Positions 43,081 to 54,923 of a DNA stretch of 64,000 nucleotides are shown here, one piece after another. The notes under the pieces are model-generated. The model did no database searches. It was given only the letters and a program-made list of their open reading frames with translations, and was not told where the DNA came from. Source of the DNA: Misgurnus anguillicaudatus (Eukaryota > Chordata > Actinopteri > Cypriniformes > Cobitidae); assembly GCF_027580225.2 (NCBI RefSeq), contig NC_073339.2, positions 38,616,501 through 38,680,500 of the forward strand, read 5' to 3'. A program made the position numbers and the translations under genes. Position 1 is the first letter of the stretch. Each line of letters begins with the position of its first letter.

Positions 43081-44723
43081 AAAAGCCTTGAGATTGGGTT
43101 ACAAAAACATAACAACATACATGTTCAGAACAACAGGAGAGCGGGCAATAAACTCTTAAAAATTGCATTTTTGCCTGAACTGTGCCTTTCAAGCATTTCA
43201 TCATTGTGTTTTCTCTGAAAACAGACGTTAAGAACAGGCTTGACAGTTTTTGAATCACCTTACGACGTGCAACATTAACAACCTTTGACTCGCAACTGTG
43301 AAAACCTCTTCAAACAACACCAAGTTTTTTCTTAACAAAGTTTACTCACAGACCAGCAAGGTTCAAACCATTTATTGCGAGAGATTCAAGCAGTGAAGTG
43401 TAGACATAGTCAATTGATTAACTGCATGCTGCTCTATCAACATCTTAAAAACGCACACCTCCGTAAAACCTTCGTACGTTGTAGATATTAAACGCATAAG
43501 AAGACAAGTAAAAGAATCTAGAACAAAAGGATGGAAATCAAACCAAAAGACCCATGGGATATTGTTTGAAATACAGAGATCGGCGTACAAACAGATTTAT
43601 CAAAATCTAAAAATTTATCAGCTTCTTTTTAGAATAATCACAAAAACGAGACCTTCGGCTTTTCATCCCTGCACCCGGTTTAACTTCGTGTGTCAAACAA
43701 AGTAATGTATTTTTTAGCAGGTGCCTTTTTTTCTCCCTGTTTGAAGCCGAGCTCTTTTCTCTTTAATAAGAATCGTTCTCCGTTATTAATATGGAAATGA
43801 AGTGATGTTAATAATATAAAAAGTCTGTCTTCAGTCAAGTCTGAGCCAATAATTAAGTCCCCAGTGTACGCAGAGAGAATTTGGTTAGTGTGGGCGCATA
43901 TGTGGGAGTTTGTAACGCTGTCAATGGATGTTCATTTGTCCCTGTTTTTTGTGTGTGTTTTTCTCGTCTCCGTGATGTGCTGTAATTTATTTAGGTATTT
44001 TAAGTAATGCTTCGCTTTAATAGCAAATATTCACAGTAATAAAGACACTGTAGTGTCAGTGAGTGTGGGGTCTTGTAAAAATTAAAGATGGATAATGAGC
44101 CAGGTTTCAGAACACGCTGGGAGCTTTGAGACAGTGATGGAGAACTCGGAGAGGGTCTGATTCATTTCTGATCTACACTTGTCCTTTATTATTATTTTTT
44201 GGGGGGTATCTGGGGTCTGACCTATGATACCTGCACTCTCAAGAAAAACAAAGAACAGACAGCTATGGCATAACGGAGACTTTGGGTACAGTATGTTATG
44301 ATTGGCACAATACTAATAGTGCCGAGTGATTGCTAGAAATTGTTTATGGTGTTATGATTTAAGAGTTATGACTTCCCTGCGGCGGATTATAAAATTGGCA
44401 AGAGACAATCCTTCAAATTGCATTGAAGAAGAGACTTGAGCCATATCCAGACACTAGAATATAATAGAGACATGTGGGTGGGCTTATTTGACTAAACGAC
44501 CCCCAAAACACCCTAGCAACTACCAAAATATCTTAGCAACCACATTGCAAAATTACACAGAAAACATAAGCAACTGTATAGAAACTCATTATTGCAGCCA
44601 GGTTTGGGGTAAGCTCACAGTTTCTTATAAATGAACATTTGTGCAAAATGGTAAAAAAAGTATAATTTTAACTACATTTTAAACTATGTTAAATGCACTT
44701 TGAGAGCATTTCTGCATTTTTAC
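43081..44723. other. Repeat-poor interval, candidate conserved block
   Basis: 1.6 kb largely free of repeat signatures. The part at 43640-44190 has homeodomain cores and a CCAATAATTAAG motif (43849) and could be a conserved enhancer. CACCCTAGCAAC/CTTAGCAACCAC at about 44510-44540 is a short fish repeat. Frames here are short and unremarkable. Confidence 0.4.
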
Positions 44724-45505
44724 TTTACATTTACAATTTGGCAGACACTTTTATCCATTTATACAGAGCATTCAATCTTAACGTTTAATCAGTGTGTGTT
44801 CCCTGGGTTCAAACTAGAGGTCTTCTCGGGTCCAAAGAAATGTACCCGACCCGAAATGACCCGAATCACTTCATACCCGAACCCGACGTGCATAAATAAA
44901 AAAATTTTAAAGAAAGACCCGACCCGAGACAAACCCGAGAAAAAAAGACCAGAGTCTGATCCGAACTAGTGACATTTTTTTTTAACCCGACTGGAACCGA
45001 ATGCAAACGGCACTGACGTGTGTGCATTCTGCAGACCCACGCGCAGCAGTCAGACAGAAAGAAACTCCAGTGGCCTTGCACCAATTTGGCGAGCTGCTCC
45101 ATTCGTTTTACTTTGTTATCTGACGACGACAACAACGTAACCGCTAAAATGTACATTTATAATTGACTGACATGTTTGTCTCAACGAAAATGAACCTTCC
45201 GACAACCACACAATGTCGCAAGCGCTCTTGGCAAACAAATGAGAGGTTTGAAAAGGACATTGACGCACACAGGCGAGAGAGTTCGGGTCTTCTCGGGTCC
45301 GTTCAGAAAAAACACATTCATTTTTAAATTACCCGAGACCCGATGCCACTATTATTGTACCCGACCTGTGTCCGAGGCTCATGTGAAACTTTTAGACCCG
45401 AACCCGATCGGGTCTCGGGTCGGACCTCGGGTTTTCGGATCTAAGTGGACCCGTGAAGACCTCTAGTTCAAACCCATGACCTTTGCATTGCTAACGCACC
45501 AAGGA
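44724..45505 (-). mobile_element. tRNA-derived SINE, split by a hAT
   Basis: Left part 44724-44814 carries the tail (TTTACATTTACAATTTGGCA, GACACTTTTATCC) and TGTGTTCCCTGGGTTCAAAC. The right part 45474-45505 carries CCATGACCTTTGCATTGCTA then ACGCA, the tRNA-like head on the minus strand, 5-prime truncated. The inserted hAT duplicated GTTCAAAC, which is the B-box core, so this copy has no intact pol III promoter between its boxes. Confidence 0.82.
44815..45465 (+). mobile_element. hAT MITE (TAGAGGTCTTC), complete
   Basis: Begins TAGAGGTCTTCTCGGGTCC, ends GGACCCGTGAAGACCTCTA, and is flanked by the perfect 8-bp duplication GTTCAAAC (44807-44814 and 45466-45473). The 651-bp body is full of CCCGACCCGA and GACCCGAACCCGA motifs at both ends. 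It is very close to the truncated copy at 6790, so both are fairly young. Confidence 0.94.
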
Positions 45506-45592
45506 ACTGATTCACGGAAATAAATGTAACCTTAATCGTGCAATTTTTGTCAGATATGCTATCACAGTCCTCATGAGTCTCGACACAAGGAG

Positions 45593-45964
45593 CAGTGTTG
45601 GGGAAAGTTACTTTTAAAAGTAATGCATTACAATATTGAGTTACTCGCCAAAAAAGTAACTAATTGGGTTACTTAGTTACTTTTCATGGAAAGTAATGCT
45701 TACGTTAATTTTAAGTTACTTTTGCGTTACTTTTTCCTACTTGGCTGAGGCTTAATCTCTTTCAGGCCTTAGGTGTTGTTCATTGTTCAGTTTAATTCAG
45801 TACATTATTTTATTTTTAATTTGAATTAATTAAACTGAAAAGTAACTTGGATTACTTTTTTTTAAAGTAAATCATTTATAAAGTAATGTGTTAATTTACT
45901 CGTTACTTCAGAAAAGTAATATTACGTAATGCGCGTTACTTGTAATGCGTTACCCCCAACACTG
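45593..45964 (+). mobile_element. hAT MITE (CAGTGTTGGGGAAAGTTAC), complete
   Basis: Starts CAGTGTTGGGGAAAGTTACT, ends GTAATGCGTTACCCCCAACA then CTG, and is flanked by the perfect 8-bp duplication ACAAGGAG (45585-45592 and 45965-45972). The body is built of TTACTTTT, AAAGTAAC and GTAATGC motifs. The copy at 374 is truncated and older-looking. Confidence 0.94.
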
Positions 45965-46004
45965 ACAAGGAGCATGCATGAAACTACCACACAGTGTCTC
46001 TTAA

Positions 46005-46802
46005 AGTCCCCATGAACAGGAAGTCGCGATTAATGTATTTCCGAGTGAAACAAAGTATCACACTAAGAATACAGCAGGTGTGGCTTGTGTTTTCAACTGT
46101 GAGTTTTTTGGATATAGACAGTTTCAGCAGCAACAACGCAACCTAAAGGCTTTTCGGGACTAAACGCGCAACTTCCGTTAGACTTCCACATAGAATCAAA
46201 AACAACAGAGTCATTTTACAGTAGTTTATTTCTGATAACAAGGGAAATAAATGACAAGTAAATTACCTTTGTTCATATATAATATCTAACGCGTATGAAC
46301 TATCACATTGAACTAACATTATTGTGTAAAATGAATGTATACAATGTTAGCTACAGGTCTTTGAATTGTTGCCTGGCTGCCGAACCTCTCTGCACAGTTG
46401 TGATCCATGCTCGTCGTCTCCCATCATATTTACCAAAACAAATATTTTATTTTTTAAAAAGGTATTTGTTTCAAAGTTCAGACAGATAAATAAATACAGA
46501 CAAGAAGTTCACTGTGGTTTAGGCGGACAACGCGCATGCATCCGATGAAACGGTTTATAGAAAAGTAGGCATTTTATTTAGAAATAGAACTTGCAGCACA
46601 CTGATAGTTGGAGGGGGCGGGGTTAACGGATGATCTGCCCAAGGTGTCTAGCTGACATCACAAGAGGTCGGAAGTACATTTTCAGATTTGAAGTTTATGA
46701 AGGCACATTATTTAAAAAAAATAACAACCCACATGGATAAATTGTTTATAATGAACAATGCAATATTTAATAAAAAAATAGGATTTTAATTTCATGGGGA
46801 CT
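46005..46802 (+). mobile_element. TTAA-f element (AGTCCCCATGAA)
   Basis: AGTCCCCATGAACAGGAAGT at the left and TTTCATGGGGACT at the right, with TTAA before (46001-46004) and TCAA after (46803-46806, one base changed). The middle has GCATCCGATGAAACGG, shared with 41340, so it may contain another insertion. No gene. Confidence 0.72.
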
Positions 46803-46806
46803 TCAA

Positions 46807-47812
46807 CATTTTTTAATAAACAAAAAGTGTATAATCATGAAGGTTGGTTAATTAAATATAACAATAAACAAAAATAAAATTAGCAAGCATTTTTTGACTG
46901 CCTCAGTGTGTAAAATTATATTAAAATTACATAACAATAATTTTTTAGGATGATGTCTAGATGCCACTTATTGAATTAAACATTCAACCCAGATGGGCTT
47001 TGTGACAGCAATAAAATGTTATTATATTATATAAATAGGGATCAGTAAGCAATACTACCCAGTATGCAGCCAGTAAGCAACACGCTGGCATTTCATTTGA
47101 AATACATGCAGGCCGGCCCTACGGTCGCCATTGCAGTTCCCTTGATCAGATACATTTAACGTCTGTCAAAGTAATGATGTATATCCTGTTGCTTTGTGAC
47201 GTTCGGACAGGAAAATGCAGTCCCACTGTGCGTCTGCGCTTGGCAGACCTTTTCCTTATGTGTTTGTTTGCGCTTATGTGTTTGTGTTTACTTCTTTCTG
47301 AGGCAGATTGGCTTCCCAGGGACCTGCCTGCAGTTTAGTGCTAACAGCCAATTAGGAGCAGAGAGACCGGTGAATACTCTAATACACACAATAACTGTGC
47401 CCAACACAGACAGGAAAAAGCATGGGGTGAGAAAGAAAGCGGGAGAGATTTGGTGATAAACGAAACGAGGCAACTCCGCTGGCACTGCCTCAGTCCTCAC
47501 CCTGCTACAGCTTCTCATATTTTCTCTCTTGTTTCCTAGAATGCCTTCAAAAAGGGAACAAAAGCTCCTTTTTAAACCCCAGCGAGCTTCCTACCTAGAT
47601 GGCATTTTAAAGCAGGCGTACTCCTGACCCAAGAGCTGTTGCGAATGGTGGGCGTCATCATTTCTAAGACAACTTTTTTGTGGCAAAATGCTAAGATGGC
47701 ATCACATGTATCTTTGCAGTGAGAATGCAATCCCAGAATGCATTGCGAAAGAAAGAATCAGGCAAGATGGAGGTAAGAAAAACGTTGAGTATGAATATAG
47801 TATGTAAGGAAT
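46807..47812. other. Repeat-poor interval
   Basis: 47120-47560 is of balanced composition with no repeat signature (TTAGTGCTAACAGCCAATTA, AACTCCGCTGGCACTGCC). An unrecognised exon or conserved element is possible, but frames of 76-86 codons on the two strands have no domains. Confidence 0.4.
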
Positions 47813-48965
47813 AATTGGAGTTGGGCGGTTAAATTATTCGAAAAACACGCCTTTGCACACCTAAGGCGAAGTGAAGTGCCGTTACACTGCGGGTGTGCAT
47901 TATTTCCAAATAATTCAAAGGACTGGAGTCAATTAGTACGCTTACCACGTTACCACAAACATTGCTTAGACAATATTTTAAGACATTTGACCGGCCATGT
48001 GTGCGTTTACAGGATTTCCCGCAGAAAATTTGTTAGGTAAGGTGGTAGGGTTGGGCTAGTGGGCGTGGCAATCAAATGGGCGGGGCGTACACGTCATGAT
48101 GAAAATGAAAATATTTTTATTTTAAACACTCAAATAAAACTTAATTTTGAAGAAGCTATGACAAAAAATGAACACATACTAGATTATTCATGAATTAAAT
48201 GTTTTTAACAGAAACCTCTAACGAAAATAGCTGCATGATGAAGTGAAAATAAAGGGTTAATAAACACAAACTAAAGCAGATTTGTAAAACGTCTGGCGAA
48301 TGATGATAAATAGCGCAAATATTGTAAAAACTGATTATTTCCCACTATTCATTACACTATCTTAAATGATTGTAACTACTGTAGCATGTAAATAATGCAC
48401 ATAAATAACGTGAGCAAGAGCGCTCAACAATTATATCGAATCAACAGGCACGTGCAACCTAGCTAGCAGGTTGCTCAAACAACAAAAATGATCAGCTAAC
48501 TTACTTTAAATTTGCAAGAACTATAGACGAATACAATAACAGGCTTAAATAACCCCAAAACATAAGTCCACTTAAGGTTCTCACGGACACGCGCATTATC
48601 AACTGGCTATCCTCCAGACAGATGACGGACCATTTCGGGCGTGTGGCGCGCGTGCACGCTCACGATGTGATGTTCACGCTATTATCCGAGATTTTTTATC
48701 AATTGGCTACTAGTTATCCTCCAGACAGTGACGGACCACGTCTTTCTCTCATTTGACCACGTGGCGCGTGTGCCCGCTCGTGGTGTGAAGCATGTCCGCG
48801 CCATTCTCCGATATGCACTTGACGGCCTTTTGTGGAGCGACCTAGTTAAGGCGGCAGGGTTTCCCAGCTTAGGCGGGCCGCCCGAACTGCAAAGTGCTGC
48901 GTTTAGCGAAAGTTAATGCATACCCATGGAACATTCCTCAACCAATCAAGCACCCCTGTGGTATA
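47813..48965 (+). repeat. Family X repeat copy 2, split by a hAT
   Basis: 47813-48009 (AAATTATTCGAAAAACACGC, CACCTAAGGCGAAGTGAAGT, GACATTTGACCGG) and 48906-48965 (AATGCATACCCATGGAACAT then TCCTCAACCAATCA) correspond in order to the copy at 2935-4535. The hAT at 48010-48897 lies between. Confidence 0.7.
48010..48897 (+). mobile_element. hAT-type element (CAGGATTTCCCGCAG), 888 bp
   Basis: The limits are set by a perfect 8-bp duplication TGCGTTTA (48002-48009 and 48898-48905). The start CAGGATTTCCCGCAG is hAT-like; the other end, read inversely, is (CA)GCACTTTGCAG, only roughly similar. A segment with ATCCTCCAGACAG.TGACGGACCA and GTGGCGCG..TGC.CGCTC is duplicated in tandem (48596-48712 and 48713-48827). 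No transposase motif. Confidence 0.75.
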
Positions 48966-49864
48966 AATCTAAATTAATTTATTGAATATTCTCTTATCAA
49001 ACTCGAATCTTAGCACTATTTGTGTAGCATCTCGATTGTGGTGCAGAAAGTAGACATCCAGGTGTTTCACTATGTTTTCGAACAAAGATCTTTGTATTTG
49101 AAAAGAGATCTTGAAATTTAGAGGTGAAGGATTTGTTGAAGCACACACATAGCAGAGGACAAAACCCGACTGTGTGTGTCAATACATAAAGTGTGAGGGT
49201 CACAAGGCCAAAACTTGCCGGTTTACAAAGCCACACATATTGTAAGTGCGTGTCATCTGTTCGCACAAATTTCAACAAGCTTTCATAAGAAGCCTGCCAA
49301 CAAATGTGAAAATGTCAAGAATAAGACGAATTAAGTTTGAAGAAAAGGCACGGTAGACAAAGAAGAGGAAAATAAAAGATGAAAAGAAGGAGAAGTTGCT
49401 CTGTGTGTGGCGGTGTTACACTGCTGCAGTAGAGTGCTATAGATCTTAGCAGGACACCTCTAATTGCATATTGCACTGTGTGTGTGTGTGCGCGCATTTG
49501 TGTGTTTGTGTGTTGTATGTGAGGAAGAAAACATGTGATGAGATGCACTGAAGTAGAGACAACGCTAATTACAGTTCCCACTGTGTCTGTTCCAGAGTAC
49601 CGTGCTGGTGTTTTTTAAGGCTGGGTGCTTTCTTATATAACTATGTCCACTTGGTGTGTTTGTGTATCTGACGTGAGCTAGATCTCAGGTTGAAGGGTTC
49701 AAGTCAAGTCCTGAACCGTGCCCCCAAACCTTACCAGTCAGATAAAATTAAAATAGAGACAAAGAAATCTACTTGTTTTGTTGCCTGCGAAATGAAGGGA
49801 AAGAGAATATCCTTAGTTCAGTATTAAAACCATCATGGAATGGTTTAGAGGTCATTTTAATAAG
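48966..49864. other. Unique interval with a short (TG)n
   Basis: (TG)n with CGCG interruptions at about 49479-49512. Minus-strand frames of 88-93 codons lack domains. Nothing else recognised. Confidence 0.5.
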
Positions 49865-50133
49865 ACACTGTCATAAAATAATGCTTAAAACTGTACCTTT
49901 TATGTCACTGGGGTGGTATTTTGTACCTTTATAGGTGTATACAACACATTGAAATGTTATACCTTTTGGGCTTCAATATTATACCCTATGGACCTATTAT
50001 GTTTTTTAAGTACCTTTAATATACCCAAAAAGGTACAACATTGTATTGTTTTCTATACTTGTAAAGGTACAAAAGGGAACCTTAGGGAAGCGACAGAAAA
50101 GGTACAGTTTTAAACCTTTTTTTCTGACAGTGT
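49865..50133 (+). mobile_element. GTACCTTT hairpin MITE (ACACTGTCATAAAA end)
   Basis: ACACTGTCATAAAATAATGC then TTAAAACTGTACC at the left, GGTACAGTTTTAAACCTTTT then TTTCTGACAGTGT at the right. GGTAC/GTACC motifs recur through the body. 269 bp, non-coding. Confidence 0.8.
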
Positions 50134-50204
50134 ACTAATACCACCAGTATTTACAGTACAATGTATTGTTGGCTATTGCTGCAAATACTGTATGCCCGTG
50201 CGAC

Positions 50205-50530
50205 TTGTGCAACATGATCTCACGGAAAGTCGTGTTATAGTCATAAAAATTTGATTAGTTTATTGGTATCCATGGCACAAAATTCAGTTTTTTTCGTGCC
50301 TTAAGCACAAATATCACAAATTTCTAAAAATTGTTTTTTGTGTACATTGCACAACTTTTTTCTCATGTCTTTTTATGTATTATATCTTTTTTTTCTATTT
50401 TTAAATCATTGTCACTAGGGGTTGGGGTTAGATTTGGGGTTTGGGTTAGGATGTACTTTTATTGGTTTCTACATGTTTTTCTTCCACTTTTAAAACTATT
50501 CTCGCCTGAAGTTAGGGTTAGTCGGCATGT
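50205..50530 (+). repeat. Family G-type interspersed repeat
   Basis: Starts ACATGATCTCACGGAAAGTC then GTGTTATAGTCAT and contains GGGGTTGGGGTTAGATTTGG then GGTTTGGGTTAGG, the same overall pattern as other GATCTCACG repeats. GTTAGG-rich parts should not be mistaken for telomere sequence. Confidence 0.55.
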
Positions 50531-50621
50531 ACTCAAGGATTTTTTTAACTCCTCAAAAAGAATGGAGTAATGGTGACAGCCCTAAATTCAACGTAGAGAT
50601 AGTCCTCCTAACACACATTTA

Positions 50622-51800
50622 GGGCCCTATTTTAACAATCTGAAACGCAAGTGCGTAGCGCAAAGCGCAAGTGACTTTGTGGGCGGATCTTGCTATTTTC
50701 CTGGCGGGAGAAATAACTCTTGCGCCAGGCGCAAATCAATAAGGGTAGGTTAATTATTCATTGGTGTGGTTTGGGCGTAAACCAATCAGAACGCTATCCA
50801 ACATTCCCTTTAAACGCAAGGGTGCAAGTTCCATCCATGGCAGGTTGCTATTATTATGACGGATTTACCAAGTGCACACCAGGAGCGGTTCACAGCCGAG
50901 GAGACCCACGTTCTTGTAAGAGCAGTCAAAGACAGAGAAGTTCTTTTGTATGGGGATGGGAGAAACCCGCCCAAATCAGGGTCGGTTAAACAGGCGTGAG
51001 AGGAAATAGCCACAATTGTCTCATCAGCTGGCATCCCCATCGTTGCGCTAAGCGCTACAATGATGTCAGGAGACGGGGGAATCCCAAGCTTGCCAGCATA
51101 AATCGGGCACTCCGTGAAACGGGAGGTGGATCTGCCTCTACACATGACCTGACGCCAGCAGAGGACATCGCTGTGTCCACCCTCAACGCTGAAAGGGTTT
51201 GGGGGCTTTGAAATCGGACCCAAGAAACGCAAACAAGGTCCAATCACAAAGTACACTTACAAATCAAGTTCATATACATTAAGGTTTCTTAAGAAAACAT
51301 TTAAATTATTATTTACATAAAATAAACGTAATACAGCCAATCAACAAACTTATGAAAATATTTTAATCGTTATTTGCATGAGAATTTTTTTAACGCAGCC
51401 ACACAATAAATAAAAACTATCATCACAATGCTCACCACAATGATTTCCCTTATCTCATGTGTTAATATTTTTTATCGTAACAATTTATGATTTGCAAAAA
51501 TTAGCAAAAGTGTGTGCGCGTTGTGCACGCTATACATTATGGTCAAGCATGCGCCCTTAAAATAGCATAATGAACCATGAGCAACGCGCCGCTGACTTTA
51601 GACTATTTTTTTTTGGTCAGTGGTGCAACTGTTTTTTGAAACTGCAAAATAGCATCAGGGATGGTTTGCACCGGAAAACGCCTCCTTTTTTGCGCTGAAC
51701 TGCGTCTGTGGAGTGAAAAAACCCCTGTGCGCCGGTGCAAAATACGAATGATACATGCGTCACTGACAAAGTCAATTGCGCTGGCTGCAAGATAGGGCCC
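50622..51800 (+). mobile_element. Harbinger element (GGGCCCTATTTTAAC), decayed
   Basis: Left GGGCCCTATTTTAACAATCT, right GCAAGATAGGGCCC, and TTA on both sides (50619-50621 and 51801-51803), the 3-bp target of PIF/Harbinger. At 1179 bp it is an internally deleted derivative: it keeps part of the Myb-like accessory gene but nothing of the DDE transposase. Related elements: 59308-60473 and a left-end fragment at 62995. Confidence 0.9.
50856..51270 (+). pseudogene. Harbinger Myb/SANT-like accessory protein, pseudogene
   Basis: Autonomous Harbinger elements encode a Myb-like protein with a trihelix that binds the element ends and helps import the transposase into the nucleus. From ATG at 50856 the frame reads through ERFTAEETHVLVRAVKDREV (first helix, with the FT.EE start) and LYGDGRNPPKSGSVKQA. 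It then meets TGA (50997-50999), where a Trp codon is expected, before EEIATIVSSAGIP. A frameshift near 51040-51053 moves the third helix (KRYNDVRRRGNPKLASINRA) and ETGGGSAS...LTPAEDIAVSTL to another frame. A second shift near 51205 leads to FEIGPKKRKQ, a nuclear-localisation-like stretch. So it has one stop and two frameshifts and is dead. Family assignment rests on my recognition of the Myb/SANT-like domain. Confidence 0.85.
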
Positions 51801-51803
51801 TTA

Positions 51804-52898
51804 AAGTGTTATTAAAAAATGTAACAGTGTTTTGTTAAAAATGGGTCTTGTCAGCTTTATCATTTTAAAAGTAGATTGCCACACAAAAAAGCCTGGACAC
51901 CCCTGATTTAATGTTTATGCTTAAAAAAAGTGCATATAGCTACTAATTCTATTTGTTGTTTGCTGATTTTCAAAAAAAAACTTGTTAAAATGTTTTCAGT
52001 GTGTGTATCAGTTCTTTTTGAACATTTCCATCTCAATTTAAGAAAACCATGATAATATTGATAACCGTGATAACTTTGGTCACTATAATCATGATATGCA
52101 ATTTTCTAACCGTCCCATCCCTATTCTGGACCTATGACTAGTTTTGTTGTTCAGGGTGACAGGGTCACATATAAAAGTCTGTGAAATGTCCGCATTTAAA
52201 CGTCTATGAGGAATTATCTGGGTCTCTTTGTACTCTTTGCATTGCATAAAACGCACTTGTTCCTTGAAAAAGCATAATAAATCTGAGAATCTAGTCCTAT
52301 GTGCTTTTGCATTCAATAGCAAATGGTGTCAGGTTTGAGATATAGTTTAACGTGAGGACAGGCCAGGAGTTTGTGATCAATATCTATAGTAAAGCTTTAT
52401 CCAATGATGAATGTTGCGACAGAAAAGTCGAGAACATACGCTGAATCAAATCAAATTTTGTTTTTCTCTTTAAATAATCATTTCTCAGACCCATGGCTGT
52501 ACCATACATCCAGATCCTGTGATTTTCTGAAGTGTTTATTTTATTTTTTTATTTTTTAGAATTGTTTTTATTATACAAGTACAAAGAGAGACAGAGAGAT
52601 AAGGCAATATCAACTTTGTCAACCTGGTTTCCGGCCATGTCTGTTTAAATATTAACCAATACTAAACAATATCGTCTATGCAAAAGGGGAAGCATAAAAA
52701 ATAAGAAAATAAATAACAATAGTAATAAAAAAATAATAATATAATAATAAAATATATATTTTTTTTTAATTCACAAAACTATCCCCCTCACTTCATACAT
52801 ATGGCACTCTCTTCACTTTTCCCTTCCCCCCTCTCTCTTTGCAACCAGAACAACAACAAAACACAAACAGTAGACAAACACACTGGTTATTCAAACGC
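51804..52898. other. Mostly unique interval with a hAT-like fragment
   Basis: 52042-52126 (AACCATGATAATATTGATAA, TCATGATATGCAATTTTC, AACCGTCCCATCCCTA) is the right end of a repeat with TAGGGATGGGACGG termini; no left end was found. From about 52556 the sequence is A-rich and low complexity. No gene. Confidence 0.45.
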
Positions 52899-52909
52899 AC
52901 ACACACACC

Positions 52910-52950
<41 letters not shown>
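52899..52950 (+). repeat. (CA)n microsatellite
   Basis: About 20 CA units with two interruptions (CCCACATA) near the start. Confidence 0.95.
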
Positions 52951-52951
<1 letters not shown>

Positions 52952-52976
52952 TTCCATTACTGGTGCTCCTTAAGTA

Positions 52977-53113
52977 ATAAAATAAAATAAAATAAAATAA
53001 AATAAAATAAAATAAAATAAAATAAAATAAAATAAAATAAAATAAAATAAAATAAAATAAAATAAAATAAAATAAAATAAAATAAAATAAAATAAAATAA
53101 AATAATAAAATAA
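52977..53113 (+). repeat. (AAAAT)n pentanucleotide microsatellite
   Basis: About 26 near-perfect AAAAT units; minus-strand frames of FILFY repeats across it are artefacts. Confidence 0.98.
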
Positions 53114-53114
53114 G

Positions 53115-53603
53115 TGTTTATAATTAAAGTTGTGAAATTGCCTAATATTAACTGTACTTTGGTGGCCAAGCACCCCTCAGCGGTCAAACAGCACTCATCT
53201 TTTGTCTCACTGCTTGTTAGGCTGCTTATGGCATTGCGCATGCCAATCGGCAAGTGATATCACAGCATTGCAAGAGTGATTCGAGAGTAGATGACTTTGT
53301 TTGTTTTCAAATCAATCTTGTGGTATTGTGATGTCATACGTTATAGGTCTGTGTCGCACTGCATTGGGCAAACAGGTATTATGTCAAAATGATTAAGAGA
53401 TGACCAATCGATTCAAAGCAGGCATAGGCACAGATCACAGAAGCTCCAAAGTGCAGACAGCAGATTAAGGGCGAGACAAGATGGAAGTAAGCAAACATGG
53501 GAATATGAAATGCAGAACCACTGTTCCCTATACGCGGAGTACGCAGTTTGCGTAGGGCACCATTTTGGTTGCTCATTCTGTATATATGGATCACAACAAC
53601 ATG
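53115..53603. other. Unique non-coding interval
   Basis: No repeat or gene that I can support. Confidence 0.5.
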
Positions 53604-53611
53604 CATACAAA

Positions 53612-54561
53612 TAGGGGCGTGATGGATCACAAAACTCACGGTTTGGATCATATTACGGTTTTTAAGGCACAGATCGGATCATTTTTCGGAGCAGCAAAAG
53701 AGGGGTGGGAAAAATCTAATAACAAATCACATTACAAAATTTATAAAAAAAAAAAACAAAGTTGCACATAAGATAAGGTCAAAAATTAGCATTAGTTACA
53801 GAAATCGAATCAAATAAATAATAACATTGTTTTTTTAGAGCTACAGAAGTGATTTTCTCTTTGTCTTGGGCTGTTTGATTAACATTAATGACACAGACTT
53901 AAGTAGGTTAATTGAGGTTACTGTCTCTTTAAAATAAGCAGGACTTGTTTCTGCCTCATCTATACATAAACCTAAGACATAATGTTTTTTATAAAAAGAA
54001 TGCTGTGGAGATCATTTTGTTTGGATGTGCCCTGTCAAGAACAGAAAGATTTTATGTTCGCTTGCTCTTTGAAACGTATCTCTCCGTGTGTGCACTTTTG
54101 AGTGCCCTTAAGCCGTGCGCACACAACGACGGAGAGCGAATTCCAAACGGAGCATAAACAGTCACTCCACATAAAAACGTTACGTTGTTTTTCAGTCCTC
54201 TGAAAGTGCCAAATGTATTTTAATGGACTACAGTATGAGAGACAGTAGCGCAACTCTCTCTATAGTCTACACATCAAGCGTTCTGATCTTTGAAGGGCAT
54301 AGGGATGATCACAACAGACTGAAGATGGACCAGACACATTCAACTGCATGTGCATCTGTGCGTACAAAAAGCTGTTCACTTTAGCGCCTTTTGTGGTTAA
54401 ATTGTTTAAAATCACTTGAATGTTAACATTTGCAAGCCTTTGAAATACGTCCAAATGATAAACTTTCCCTATTTAAATTTGCGTATTAATCCGAGAATCG
54501 CATGTGAGACAAACCGTGGGTCGTGATCCGTACGGATCAACTGCAATTCGTCACAGCACTA
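53612..54561 (+). mobile_element. hAT MITE (TAGGGGCGTGATGGATCAC)
   Basis: Starts TAGGGGCGTGATGGATCACA, ends TGCAATTCGTCACAGCACTA. Flanks CATACAAA (53604-53611) and AATACAAA (54562-54569) agree at 7 of 8 bases. Both ends have GGATCA and ACGGTTTG/AAACCGTGGG motifs. 950 bp, no transposase. Confidence 0.82.
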
Positions 54562-54919
54562 AATACAAAGTATATGACGTTACAGCATTTTGCAGTGAGT
54601 AGGCAGTTGACGCAACGCGCCAGCCACGCATTGCAGATGATCAAATGTGTGTTCGATGGCACTGCGCAGATCTATCCACGAAAAACATAAAGGGACCGCG
54701 AGAGCGACTAGAAAGCATGCAGAGCAGTCTGCTCTCGCGATACTTTTATATCATACACCATCCGTTTGCACAGTAACACACGTCACAATTGATAATAATA
54801 CAAAATTTAATAAAAACAATACAATTGATTTTGTAAGGTACACCACTGATGATATAGGCCTATGTATATTATATTGCATCTCTGTCAAGAGATCCTTCTA
54901 AAAGTTACACAATGCACCT
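54562..54919. repeat. Interval ending in a TTAA-e fragment
   Basis: 54848-54919 (ATGATATAGGCCTATGTATA, TCAAGAGATCCTTCTAAAAG, TTACACAATGCACCT) is the right end of the 15165 family, followed by TTAA (54920-54923). The preceding part has CGCAACGCGCCAGCCACGC and is not assigned. Confidence 0.65.
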
Positions 54920-54923
54920 TTAA

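Noticed and set aside
52957..53253. Minus-strand protein with FILFY repeats
   Set aside because: Translation of a perfect AAAAT microsatellite.
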